The notes under the pieces: model-generated
What the model was told of the DNA's origin: nothing
Databases searched by the model: none
The model's input: only the letters and a program-made list of their open reading frames with translations
Shown: positions 50,685 through 63,686 of the stretch, one piece after another
Layout of the letters: each line of letters opens with the position of its first letter
Numbering within the stretch: the first letter of the stretch is position 1
Program-made: the position numbers and the translations under genes
Source of the DNA: Piromyces finnis
Taxonomy: Eukaryota > Neocallimastigomycota > Neocallimastigomycetes > Neocallimastigales > Neocallimastigaceae
NCBI GenBank assembly: GCA_002104945.1
Contig: MCFH01000051.1
Location: forward strand, 62,001-126,000
Direction: 5' to 3'
Length of the DNA stretch: 64,000 nt

Positions 50685-53600
50685 TTAGTTTATACTTTCT
50701 GGGAATAAAGTTAGTTTAATAATAGTATGTAAGTCATCCAAACCAACTCGAGCATTATATCTAATCAATTTATCTGTATCTACAGCTTCTATATAAGATA
50801 AAGTTGTTTCAATTCTTTTTAAAGTTTTTGTTGGTATTGTTTGAATGGTATTTGATGTTCCTAAACCACGTAAAAGAGAAACAATGATACCAACAGCACC
50901 TAAATAATATTAATTAGTATTATTATTATTATGTTTATTATTTAAATAATAAAATAAAATATAAATTGATAGCAAATAAATATATTACCTCTTCTTGATG
51001 TAGTTACTTTATCTAAAGCCAATAAATCAAGTACATACTCTGTAATTCTTGAAAAATATCTTGTTAAAGATAAAGGACAAGTTTCACATATCATAGATAA
51101 TAAAGAGAGTGCACTATTACGCATTTCTGGTGAATCATCATGTAATACGATAAATATATCTGGAACAATAATATCAACTATTATGATTGATATAGTATTT
51201 TTTTTTTTTTTTTTTTCATTTTTATCAATAAAAATTATTAATTCATATTTAATATAAAAATATTTCAATAATCTAATATTTAAAATTATTTATTTTTTAT
51301 CATTACCATATTTTCCAAATGTATCACCAGCTCTTTGAATAGTTTGTAATAACGCTTCACCAAGACGAAGTCTATAATCCATTTGATTTTGATTACCATT
51401 ATTTGGTTTTTTATATATCTTTAAAATTTCAGGTATAACTTTAAATGGGTGAATATCTGTCAAAGCAGATAAACCTTTAACAGCATTTAAATAAATAAAA
51501 CTATAATTACAGTGTAAATAAAGTATATGTAAATAAATTTTTATTAATATAATACATTTATCAAAAGAAAAAGAAAGAAAAAAAAAAAAAAAAAAAAAAA
51601 ACAATAATAATAATAATAATAATAATAATAAGATATATATTACCTATCCTGATCTTCAATTTGATTTAAAAATATTTTTATTATATCATCTAAATTTTCA
51701 TTAGCAACTTCATTCCTTTTTAGAATCATATTTCTTAATTGTGTCATACCATGTGCACGAACAGGTAATAATTCATCAGCCATATCTTTCATAGCTTGCT
51801 TAAATTGTTCTTCTGAATCTTTACGCTGTTTAGTCACTGTTTTGAATGTTTTGAAATTAAATGAACATTATTAGTTTTTTAAAACACTAAATTAGAGAAA
51901 ATAGGAAAATAAATAAATAAAAATAAAAAATAAAAATCTACCAGTTTTTCCATTATTCAAACTAGAATTAATTTTTTTTTGTGCAATAATCATAGTTCTT
52001 AAATCTTTTGAAACTTCTCTGATTTCTTTAACTTCATGGGTATTTAAAGTTTGTAAGATAGCCATTATTTCATCCAAAATATCTGGATTACTTAAAGTTG
52101 GACATTCTAAAATGATTTAATAAATATAAATAAACAGTCTTAAATATTTTTAATTTGAAATAATTATAACATTACCAACAAGTGTAGTTTCTAATAAACT
52201 AAGAGCAATTGTCAATGATTCAACATCATTCTCTTCACCAACTAGCATATTTTTAACAAAACTTAAAATATCATCAGGTTTTTTAATAATTGAATGGCCT
52301 ATTTTTTCAATAATTTTCATAATAACTTGAATTGTAGTCATTATTCTTTAATATATATATATATATATTAATAAAAAATTGTTTGCAAATGTTAATTATC
52401 TATATAAAATAATATATATGAGTTATATACTTCATATTTTCATTCGATGATGAGTCTTTATCAATATCGTCACGATTAAATTTCCATTCAAATAATAATT
52501 GCAAAAACAAACTACTAATTAAATCAGCATTATCAATTAATTTTAAAAATTCAACATATATATCTGGATTTATAGAAACCTTAATGCTGTATTTAAATAT
52601 TTAAATAAAAAATATTAATAAATAATTGCAGAGCTTTTGATAGAACTATTATAGTAAATGAAATATTTAAATTATATGATAGTTGAATATTTACTTTGGA
52701 TCGTCAATGGATTTTAAAACAATACCACCTGTTGGACCAGGTGCAAACATTTTATCTTGTAAAGTATTCTCATAGTAATATAATAATGTTTTCAAAAGAG
52801 TAATAGAAAGTTCAGGTTTGACAATTCGGAAATATACAGAAAGAATATCATAAACATCAGTTTTTAAATTTGATCCATTTTGACTAGCTAGTTCATAAAT
52901 GAAATATAATGGTATTACAGCTGATTTAAGTATAAATTATTATAACGATTATTAACAGTATTAATATATTCAAATATATATTGATTCAAAAGGGTAGAAA
53001 AAATAAATAAATATAAGACTTTAATAATAATAATATATATGAATTATACTAATAATTTAAGGAATTTAATTAATTATATATGATTATTTCATACCTCCAG
53101 AAAGCATATTCATTAATTCAATACAAGGTTCGTTACCAATTAATAATAAATGAATAGCCATAATAGCATTTTTTATTTCACTTTCAGACTTAATAATATT
53201 ACTATCAATATCATCTAAGCTTTATTATATTTAATAATTAAAATTAAAATTTCTTTCAATAACTCTAAATATATTTAATTAAGTATTAAAAAGTAATTAG
53301 ATAATAAGAATAATTACTTTTCCGAAATTTGTTTATTCATTTGTTTTTTAGCGTCAATACTAGAAAATTCTGTTAAAGGTATAATGATTTTATCAATTAA
53401 ATACTTCTTTATAAAAGAAGGATATTTTTGAATTAATTTAACAGATATAAATGCTGATGCTTTAACAATAGACGGATGAATGCTACTCTCATTTAACAGA
53501 ATTTCAAAAATTTGATTACTAATAACAGAACAATAATCCTTTATAATAAAAACAATAATTAAATAAAATTTACAACTTAATATACATATATTATAGTAAG

Positions 53601-55286
53601 AATATAACATAATACATATTGATATAAAAATTACTTCAACTGAACTAGCTTGCCATGGAACTGTTGTAACTAATCTTGCCATTTTTTCCAATGCATTGAT
53701 ACTTGGTAATTCTATTTAAAAAAATATATATATTATTAATGATGAAATTAAATAATCAAGAAATTTGATTTTATGTTAGTATTATGTCTAATAACAAATA
53801 CAAACCATCATCAACAGTAGTTGGTTGGATCATAAATTCTAATAACTTTCTTAAACCATTTGATCTCAATAAAGTTTTTGATAAATATCTTCCACAAATA
53901 ACTTTTAACCATAATGGAGATTGATTAATACTTGATCCTAAAAGAAGAGTTAATGCTTGAATTGAATAATATGGATCAATTCTTTTTTATGGGAATATAT
54001 TTATTATATAATATATTATATCAGATTTAATTATTCATTCACTTTAAAATATATAACTTTATAAAAAAAAAATTTAAAAAATAAAAATTAAACATATTAA
54101 AATATAAAGTGCTTACTTTATATATATATTATTAAACATTTGAATACTTTTTTCTTTATATATTATACGATCATTATTTTGATTAATAGAAAGTTTTTCC
54201 ATAGATGAAGCTAAATTTGCTGGAGTTATAGGATGGTTTAAATTTGAAGCTGAAATTTGACCCGGTGTGGTTGGTGTAATAACTGGACCTGAAATCTCAG
54301 GTTTTTGATTTATTTGCTCATTTTTATTTATAGGCTTTCCCAAAGGAGCATAACCTAATTGTAATAATCCGGAATACAAATCCGGAATATACTTTTGGAG
54401 AATTATAGATTGAACAGTAGTAGCATTAAGGTAACCAGTAAAATTCTCCATGATATCGTTAAAACATTGACAAATGTTATATATTTTTTTCCAATCTTTT
54501 TCTTGACTTTTATTAATAATTTCTTCTATAATGATTATATTATTTTATAAAAATAATAAGTTATATATCTTTTTCTAAAATAGCTTTCATTTAAATTAAA
54601 TATAGATATATAATACCTTGATTTTTTAAAATATTAGAATTAACTCTTTTTCCTAAAGAAATACCAACACCTTTCATTAATGATGGATATAAACCCCAAC
54701 ATATAATAGTTTCAATCAACATGTGGACATTTTTTAAATCTTTAACACCGAAAATTTCGTTTTCTAATTTATCTTTAAATTTAAAGATTATTTTTTAGTA
54801 ATTTTAAATTATCAACAAATATATAAAATGCATTCATTTATTTATTTTATGTCTTAATTACTTATAAAAAGAGCTAACCTTTGTGATATCTTTCATAAAA
54901 AGTAGTATGAATCAAATGAAGTACTTCTAATCCATATTTTACATATAACCAATAACAACTAGTATCTTTAACTTCTAATTTAGGAACAAATAATTGACCT
55001 TTAAAAGTTTCAGTTATTTTGTTATCTTCTCTGTATTTAAGAAACCCATTTATTCTATCTTGTAACTTTGTTGACAAGTCTCTTTTATCATTTTTATCTT
55101 TTTCTTTATGAATATTTAAAATAATAATAAAATATATATGTAATATAAGTAATTTTCAATACATTAATTATAAATTTTAAAAAAATAAAAATAAAAACTA
55201 TCAGTAATAAAACCTTCTGTTAAACCTAGGAGAACATTTAATTGACTAATAGCTAAGTCGATTTTAAGATCTAATTCTTTAGTCAT
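50685..55286 (-). CDS. RTP1/TANGO6 family HEAT-repeat protein, about 16 exons, about 990 aa
   Basis: Yeast Rtp1 helps import RNA polymerase II subunits into the nucleus; TANGO6 is its animal homologue, linked to transport and Golgi organisation. The start is the ATG at 55286 (MTKELDLKIDLAISQLNVLL). Approximate exons (reading left) are 55286-55214, 55103-54879, 54778-54618, 54530-54117, 53985-53806, 53713-53635, 53540-53318, 53221-53097, 52922-52695, 52586-52430, 52343-52175, 52110-51940, 51838-51642, 51505-51306, 51180-50990 and 50898-50685. The C-terminal part carries the family's best-conserved block: YLNAVKGLSALTDIHPFKVI, YRLRLGEALLQTIQRAGDTF, SPEMRNSALSLLSMICE and VSLLRGLGTSN, ending LDDLHTIIKLTLFPESIN. 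The rest is alpha-helical, as expected of HEAT repeats. Length is close to human TANGO6 (1094 aa). Exon 1 appears to use a weak donor, GTTTTA. Family is fairly sure; individual exon limits are approximate. Confidence 0.85.
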
Positions 55287-56363
55287 TATATAATTATTAT
55301 ATTATAATGTATTATTTATATTAATAAAAATTGAAAAAGGAAGAAAAAAATTGTACAATTATTTATGTTATATGAATTTGAATTTTCTATTTATAATTAA
55401 AAAAAAAATAAAAATGATAAAGGAAATAAAATAGATAAATATAAAAAAAAGGTTTCAGTTAGATTATAATTTTTAAATATAATATTTTATTTTTAAAATA
55501 ATTTCAAAAAATCATGGGATATAGAATTTATTATTTATATTTAATTTCAATTATGCACAATTAAATTAATAAATTAAAAAAAAAAAAAAAATGGAAAAAA
55601 GGAAAAAAGAAAGAAAAAGAAAGAAAGAAAAAAAGTAATAGTCATAATAATATGTTGAGTTTTAATAATCTCGAGAATTTATTAATGTTTTTTAATTTAA
55701 TTATTAATAAAATTCTTTAATATTTCAATCTTTTTATAATTATTATAATATAAGATGATACATACAATATATAATGTTATAATAATTTACAATTGTTTTT
55801 AATTAGTAATAACGCATTTGCTTTTAAAATTAGATAAGATTATATTTACAAATATACGATTTTTAAATAAGAAAATATATTTTTTATTGTTAAAACGAAG
55901 AACTTTAAGTTACACAAATAAAATTAATTTTTTCTTCACATTTTCCAATCATTCATAAATTATCTTTCATAATTTTTCCCTTTTTTATATATAAAGAAAT
56001 TAAAAAGATTTCTTTAAATTGAAGAAGTTTATCTTTTAAGCATAAAATAAGGTAAAAATATTAGTAGGTGAAATAATAGTAGTAGTAATAATAATAAACA
56101 ATATTTGAAAGTATTTATTTATGTATATATAATGATGAAATAGGAATAATATAAGCATTAAATTATTTTTAAAATTTTTTAAACGTTTTAAAAAAAAAAG
56201 ATTAGAAATTATAAAGTTTAAAATTATATAATTATTGTATTTATTGAAAACATCGATTTTTTTTTTTTTTTTTTTTTTTTTTTATACTATTATATATAAT
56301 AATAATTAATATATTAATATAAATATTAAAAATATATAAATAAATAAATAAGAAGTTATCCTT
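55287..56363. other. Divergent intergenic region (RTP1/TANGO6 <- -> RRP17)
   Basis: About 1.1 kb of A/T-rich DNA between start codons on opposite strands, with an A/G-rich tract near 55600-55635 and a T-run at 56258-56283. It presumably holds both promoters. Confidence 0.6.
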
Positions 56364-57503
56364 ATGGCAAGAAAAAGAAAAAGAAATACTAATAATAAAG
56401 GTAAAAGAAATTTTCCAGTTGAAGAAGAAGATGAATATATTGCCTTTGATGAAAATAGTAGAAAGTAATTAAAATAATTGAATAATATAATAAAATAATA
56501 TTAAAAATGTATATTGCTTTATTATGATAATAATATTAATAATAATAATTATAATTATATAATAATTTTAGAGAATTTTTAACCGGATTCCACAAAAGAA
56601 AACTTGAAAGAAAACAAAAAACTATTGATAAAATTAATAAAAGAATAAAATTAGAAGAACAGGAAGCTAAAAAAGAGGTATTGTTGAATTAATGATAATA
56701 AACAATTTTTAATTATTACAATCTAAAAATTACCCATTTAAACTATATAATAACACATAAAATATAAAAAATAAAACAAAAATTTATATTAAAATATATT
56801 ATATATTATTTATATTATTTATTATTTATATTATTTATATAATAAATTATACCTCTAATATTTGATTATTATCAATACTCAAAAAAAAAAAAAAAAAAAG
56901 AAAAGAAAGAGTGAAAGAAGTTCAAAATTAAAAGTTTTAGACACCTTAAAGCATATTGAAAAAGTACAAAAAGTAATAGAAGGAGCTCCAATAGATACAT
57001 TAAACTCTGATAATGAATCTGATAATGAATTTGAAAATACTTCTGAAATAGAACCAAAAGTCCCATTATCTTCAGACGATACCCATAAAAAGAATATTGA
57101 AAGTATATCTGAATACAAAAGTAATAAAACTCTTACTACAGTTACTACTGTATCAGGTATTGATCTTTCAAATCCATTAGAAGAATTTGAAAATGAAATT
57201 AATCAATTAAACGGTTCTAATGACAATAAAGACTATGAAAATAATTATGAAAGTGACAATGATGAAAAACCTAAACATAGAGAATATTTAATTAAATCTA
57301 TAAAACAAAAGAAGCATAATAATAACGTTAAGTAAGTTATTAATATTAAATAAACTATGGGGAAAAAACATTAATAATATTATACAAATAAAATATAACT
57401 AACTATTTTTATTAATATATTTTTATATATCTATACTTTTAGAAATAAAAATATTAAAGGAAAATTCAAAAATAATAAAAAGAATGGCAAAAAAAGAAAA
57501 TAA
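56364..57503 (+). CDS. RRP17/NOL12 family nucleolar ribosome-biogenesis protein, 4 exons, 232 aa
   Basis: Rrp17/Nol12 (Nop25) is a nucleolar protein of large-subunit assembly, with reported 5'-3' exonuclease activity in yeast. Exons are 56364-56464, 56572-56677, 56901-57331 and 57443-57503 (699 nt, phases agree). The family core lies near the N-terminus: EEDEYIAFDENSRKEFLTGF followed at once by HKRKLERKQKT, then a long basic helix. The middle is acidic (NSDNESDNEFENTSEIE), and the C-terminus is a Lys/Asn-rich basic tail ending GKKRK, consistent with nuclear or nucleolar location. Length fits the family (human NOL12 is 213 aa). The acceptor of exon 3 is preceded by an A-run (56881-56899) rather than a pyrimidine tract. 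I chose the AG at 56899-56900 because it keeps phase and joins the basic helix. Confidence 0.9.
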
Positions 57504-57813
57504 TCTTTCTATTTTAATACCGTTAATACAATTTTTTTTATTATTATTTATTTAATAAGTTTAACTTTTTTCTATATAATCTCATATGTATTTCATTTAA
57601 ATATATTAAATAAAATAATCTAATTAAAAAAAAAAAAAATAAATAATATTATGTATTTAAAGATGAATATATACTCATTAATGCATCTATTATATATTTA
57701 TATTATATTCAAATTTGTTTTTATTGTATAATTATGGATAAACGAAGTTTTCTTTATTGTTACGTATTAATATGTAATTACAAGAAAAAAAATAATTTAT
57801 ATAATATTTTATA
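57504..57813. other. Convergent intergenic region
   Basis: Short A/T-rich spacer between the 3' ends of RRP17 (+) and MAT1 (-). No gene seen. Confidence 0.6.
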
Positions 57814-59507
57814 TTACAAAAATAAACCGGTATATGCTTCAGTTAGTGCTCTGTTAAATGTGAGCGACGGTACAAATCCACCAGCTCTAATACTACGATC
57901 TTTTTTAATTTGATTTGTTATACTATTTAAAATATATATATTATTTTTATAATTTATAATTTTAGATAAAAAATTAAGCATTTTAAATAATGGTAATAAT
58001 AATAATAAAATCTTACACATCATTATAAGGATACTTTAATTTTGAAGATATATCCATATCTAAATAAGTATAATCCATTGGATCAAACATTCCTTCTAAT
58101 TCTTCATCATCTTCTTCAGCAAACAGATCTTGATCATTTTTATTAATATCATCAAATTCAATAAATAAATTCTTCTTTTTGTTAGATTTTTTGGATTTCA
58201 AAATTTCATTAGCAGATTGATTCGATGAAGCCTTTAATAAATAAATATATATATATATAAAAATAATTTAAATATTTAATTTAAAAATAGTTGTAAAAAA
58301 AAAAAAAATAACTAACCAATATATTAATAATATCATTTTGTTCTTCTTCTTTTGCACGTTCTTCTTCTCTAGCAAGTTGTAAATAAGCCTCTTTTCTTCT
58401 TAATTTTTCTTCTTTCTCTTTTTCTAATCTATAAGCAATGGCTTTTTCTTCGTTTTTCTAATTTATTGATACATTCTTGATAAATAATATATATATAGCT
58501 TATATAAATATACTTTTACTATAAATAATTATAATTACTTGTTTAGCAGCATTTGTTGTAATTAATGCTTGATTCTCTATTCTCCATTTCTCAATTTTTT
58601 CATTTGTTTCTTTAACATCAATATTATTAGCTAAATTAAACACTTATATATATAATACAATCAAAATATTAATTATATTTATATTAATGCTAATGGATTA
58701 ACAAAATTGAAATTAAAAGAAATTATTATTACTAATTTCTTCCACAACTTCAAGATAGTCATTATACTTTCTTAAATCTCCACCAAAGTCTTCTAAACGC
58801 TTATTAAACCTATAATGTGATATGAACAATTTTGGATTTGAAATCAGATGAAATACAATTTGAAATTAAAAACTGAATTTTAAGAATTTTGAATATTTCA
58901 TTAATATTTCATTTCCATAATATTTAATCTTACAATTTTCCAACTTTTTTTCGAATTTGAACTTCTTTTTCAACATATAAATTTTCAAATGTTTGTGGAA
59001 CAAAATAAGTTTTACGTAAAATAGCTTTACAAATGGGACAAGGTGCAGCACCATGTGTATAAAGTCTATTAATACATGATTCACACCTATATTATAATAA
59101 TATGGTATTTTTTTTTTTTTTTTTTGATATATATATCGAATATTTAATGAATTTAAAACATTTATTTATGAAAAGAATTAGCAAAAACCTTTAATTAATA
59201 AATTTTATATTATTGGTGTAATGATTTTACATTTTATGAAAGCACGGACTAACAAGAATTTTCATATTTGGATTTAAATATTTCTGACTATTTTTTTAAA
59301 GAATAATAGGTTATTATTGTTGTTGTTGTTGTTATTGTTGTTGTTGTTGTTGTTGTTATAAATCGGAAAAAAAATATATCCCATTAATAAAGTAAAATAA
59401 ATATTAGTAAGTTTTAATATTGATTTCTCTTATAAATACCTTTTACAAATCGGGCATACAACATTCTCAAATGAAGGAATAGCTTGTTGAACATTCTCTT
59501 TGCTCAT
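57814..59507 (-). CDS. MAT1/TFB3, RING-finger subunit of the CDK-activating kinase and TFIIH, about 8 exons, about 304 aa
   Basis: MAT1 (yeast Tfb3) holds the CDK7-cyclin H pair together and links it to core TFIIH, which phosphorylates the RNA polymerase II tail. Approximate exons (reading left) are 59507-59439, 59288-59233, 59086-58932, 58809-58735, 58640-58542, 58457-58317, 58232-58018 and 57929-57814. The N-terminal RING is complete: VVCPICKSQKYLNPNMKILV, PCFHKM, CESCINRLYTHG, PCPICKAILRKTYF. It is followed by the family segment VEKEVQIRKKVGK. The middle is a long charged helix (EKAIAYRLEKEKEEKLRRKE) as in the MAT1 coiled coil. The C-terminus has RAGGFVPSLTFNRALTEAYT, then GLFL at the end, the conserved segment that contacts the kinase. 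Length equals human MAT1 (309 aa). Intron 1 contains a (TTG)n tract at about 59318-59357. Confidence 0.94.
59318..59357 (+). repeat. (TTG)n microsatellite in a MAT1 intron
   Basis: About a dozen TTG triplets with one TTA interruption, in the first intron of MAT1. It is one of the few repeats in the window containing G or C. Confidence 0.85.
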
Positions 59508-62500
59508 CTTAAATATTCTATATTATTATTAAATACTTTATAAATATTCACTATTATTTTTAAAACGATAATATTCCCTTATTAACTTAATCTTAAATAA
59601 GATCTTATATTCAATACTCTAAATTTCTTAAATTATAAAGTCAATTATTACTATTGATAAAAAAGAAAAAGAAAATTTTAATTATATAAATTTTTAATAA
59701 AATTTTTCAATATAATCTAACCTGTAGAATTAAATAGGTTAGATTATTTTTAAAAATTACATAATTTTATAATTTATTAAAATAATTTACATAATTATGT
59801 CTAAATATTAATATATCTAAGTTTCTGTCAAAGTAAAATAATTCTTTAATTCTAACTTTCATACAATTTTTACGCTAAAATTAAAGTATTGTATGATAAA
59901 AATATATGTGTATTTATTTAATAATTAATAGTTGCTTTCTATTATTATAATTATTGTTATTATGATAAATAAAAAAAAAATTTTTATTATAAGAAATAGT
60001 TTTCAATTTTACTGTTAAGATTATTAATTTTACTTCATAGCAAGTTTTTTTAATAAAGAACAATATATAAAATTAGGTCATTTCAAAAAATATAGATATT
60101 TAAAGAATATATATGTAATGATAATAAATATTAATATAATTATAGTTAAAAAAAAAAAGCAATAAACATAATTAAAAATATGAAAATGATATTTTTTTTT
60201 TTTAAATATTATAAATTCTTAAATGGGTTATTTATTACATTATAATAATTTATAAAAATATAAATAATAAATAAACATTAGCATCTTTATTTTATATATA
60301 TTTATATGATTATTACTTTATATATAACATAAGTGCTTCTTATTTTCTTCATATATATATATAATAAAAAAATAAATATGAAATAATAACAACTATAAAT
60401 TTAATATAATTTTTATTTATAATTACATTAAAAACTAAATAAATCTTTTTTCATTTTTATAATAATTAGCTGTCCAATAGTCATTTTCTGTAATTTTTAT
60501 TTCTATTTCTATTTTTTTTTTCTATAAAGTATTATAATAGTAGTAAAAAAAAAAAAGAAATAAAATTCAATTTATTATATGTGGATAAAAAATTAAAAGA
60601 ATACTTTTATGAGATAAAAATTAAAAATATATTTAAATAAGTAATAGTATAAATGCTCTTTATTATCTTATTATATATATATATTTTTTTGAACTTTTAA
60701 ACTTTCTCATAAAATTTATATAAAATTTATGATATTAATTTTTCTTATGAAAATAAAATTTGTTAGGAAGTTTTCTTAAAGTAAAATTTAAAAAAAAAAA
60801 AAAAATCAATTTATATTAATATAAATATATATATAAATGAGTAAATAAAGAAAAATAATTTATATAAATATGCACTCTATATAAAAGAAATGAAGAAAAT
60901 AATACAATATAGATGTATGTAATGGGAATGATAAATATTGTATATATATTATTACTAAGAAGCATTTTACCAATTAATTGATTGTATTCAAAAATTTTAA
61001 CAAAGCTCTTTGAGAATATTATTTTTTATTATGGTTAGCAATTCTATTACTTTTTTATATCATGATAATTTTTTTAAATATTATTAATTATAATTAAATA
61101 TTTATTTACTTTTAATTTTTATGTTTTTTTTATAATGAACTTATTAATTACATTTTAATAGAGTTTTATAAAATGAAATCTATGTATTTTAAGAAAGTCT
61201 ATAAAATATATATAATTAATAAATATATGAGGATAGTGGTAAAATTAAATATAAATTATTATAAATAATATTAATAAATTTTAGTAAAAGTTTCTACCTG
61301 AATTAACAAATGATTATTAAAGTTTTTTTCCTTTAAAATTACAGTATTTTTTTATTTAAATATATTGATAATTTTTACTATTTATTTTATATTAGTTAAG
61401 TTATATATGTTTTACTTGGAAACTTTATTATTATTAAATTATAATCAATAAATTCATTTTATTTGTTAAAAATGTTTTGATTTATTAAAATCTACTGAAA
61501 ATAAATTAAATTTAATATATTGTTTTATTTTAATTTTATATTACAATCGACCATTGAATACAAATTATCCTATAATATAGTAATATATGTTATTATATAT
61601 TTTCACGATTTTTAATAACATTATTTATTATAAATATTACATTTTTATATAATACATTTTATAATAAACTATTAAGTATTAATATATTAAGTAATACAAG
61701 TGCATTTAATATTATTTATATTATAAATTATAAATCATTTTTATTATTAAAGTTTAATAATTATAGTAATTTAGTATTTCAAAAAAAAAAAAAATAAAAA
61801 ATTAAATTATTATATATTATAATGTATATTATAAATATAAAACATAATATATAACATTAATTAAATAATAATTAAATACCATTTTTATGTAAATTTAAAA
61901 AGATTAAAAGTTGAATAACCATAAATATCATACAAATAAGTTTTTTTTTTTTTTTTTTTTTTTTTTGAAAATAAAAGGGAAACCATTTTATTATAATGCT
62001 ATAAAGCCGAAAAAAAAATTAAATTAAAATTATTAAATAATCAAGTATATTAAAAAAACTAATTTACCTAATATATTTATAAAACTTTTAACATTATTAT
62101 TAAGATAATAATAATTATGTCATTTTTTAATATTTTTTTTTTAAAATGAGTAAAAGTATACATATAATGTAATATATTTTTTTATTTTTCATAAATTATA
62201 TAAAATTATAATTTATTATATCATTAAAAAAATATTTTTTAATACAGATTAATACAGATAATTTACAATTTACAATTATATTAATTATATATTAAATTTA
62301 ATTTATAATAATTAAGCTTTTTATTTATTATTATGTAGGATTAATAATATAATACCTTTTTTTTTTTATTTTTATTATTATTTTTTTAATTTTAAATATC
62401 TTAATTTTTTTTTTATTGTTCTTCATCTTTTAATTGAATTAGAAATGTTATTTTAATTTAATTGTTGTTGTGGTTTATATTTTTACTGATATTAAAATAT

Positions 62501-62721
62501 TAAATAATAAGTTGAAAAGAAATTATAATAAAGAAATAGTATAGAAACATATAAAGTAGAATTAAACCACAATTACAAAATAAAGTAAGGTTGATAAAAC
62601 ATCACATTTATTATTTTTAAATATATATAATTGTTAATAATATTAATACATATACATTTTATTTTACCATTACTTTTTAATTTTATTAGTATTTATATAT
62701 ATATTTAAAAGAAGAAAAAGT

Positions 62722-62762
<41 letters not shown>

Positions 62763-63686
62763 ATATTAATTATGTAATAAATAATAAATTAAATAGTGCT
62801 ATATAAAGAGAATTACTTTATAAAATATACAACAAAATAATATTATTATAATATAATAATATTATTATTTCTTCTTTTTCTTCTTATTTATATTTTATTT
62901 TTTTTCTTTTAAATTAAAATTACTTTATTTAAACTTTTTTTTTTTTTGATATTAATATAGATAATTATATGAAATGTTTTGAGCTGATAAAACTATATTT
63001 TATTTACTAAATTATTATTTATTTATTATATTATTAATTTTATATAGCGAAGATATAACAAAAATCTATTAAAATTAAGTAAGAAAAATTATCGAGAAAA
63101 AATTTTCTATATGAAAATGAGCTATATATAAAAGATCTGATAAAAACAAAATACAGAAAGCAAAATATATATAACAATAATAAAAATTTAGAAATAATTA
63201 TATATAATTTAAATATTATTCAAATATTAAAACAAACATTCGACATTTTTTCTTCTTTCTTTTACTTATAGATTATAGATTTTAATTAATACTCGAAGGT
63301 AACTCTATATATAAATGATATATAAAGTATTATTTAGAAATATATATATATTAAAATTTATATATTCTATTCTCAAATATAAGTTTATTTTAAAGTAAAG
63401 TAATTAGTAGAATTTAAAATAGCTTTATTTTAAATTATACGTTAAACAATTTGATATTGTTTATTAAAATATTATATATTTAAAAGACCAAAACCAAAAC
63501 TAAAACCAAAACCAAAACCAAAACCAAAAAGACAAAAAAAAAAAACAAAAAAACAAAACAAAAAAATAAAAACAAACAAACAAACAAACAAACAAAACAA
63601 AACAAAACAAAACAAAAAAAAAAAACAAGCAATAATAACAACAAACAAATAAATTTTTTATATAGAATAATAGAAAATTAAAAATC
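59508..63686. other. Long A+T-rich region upstream of CDC24, no gene seen
   Basis: About 4.2 kb with no convincing frame, RNA gene or mobile-element signature. It contains T-runs near 61941-61966 and 62722-62758. Shortly before the CDC24 start it changes to an A/C-rich sequence (see the repeat at 63486-63630). It must include the CDC24 promoter and the MAT1 promoter at its left end. Confidence 0.6.
63486..63630 (+). repeat. AAAACC repeat followed by AAAC/CAAA repeats before CDC24
   Basis: About six near-perfect AAAACC units (63486-63526), then an A-rich stretch, then CAAA tetramers (about 63572-63590) and AAAAC pentamers (about 63590-63615). The opposite strand is therefore TTTTGG-rich, with at least five GG pairs at regular spacing. 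The array lies 60-200 bases upstream of the CDC24 ATG at 63687, probably in its 5' leader or core promoter. The reverse-strand Phe/Trp-rich frame here is an artefact. Confidence 0.85.
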
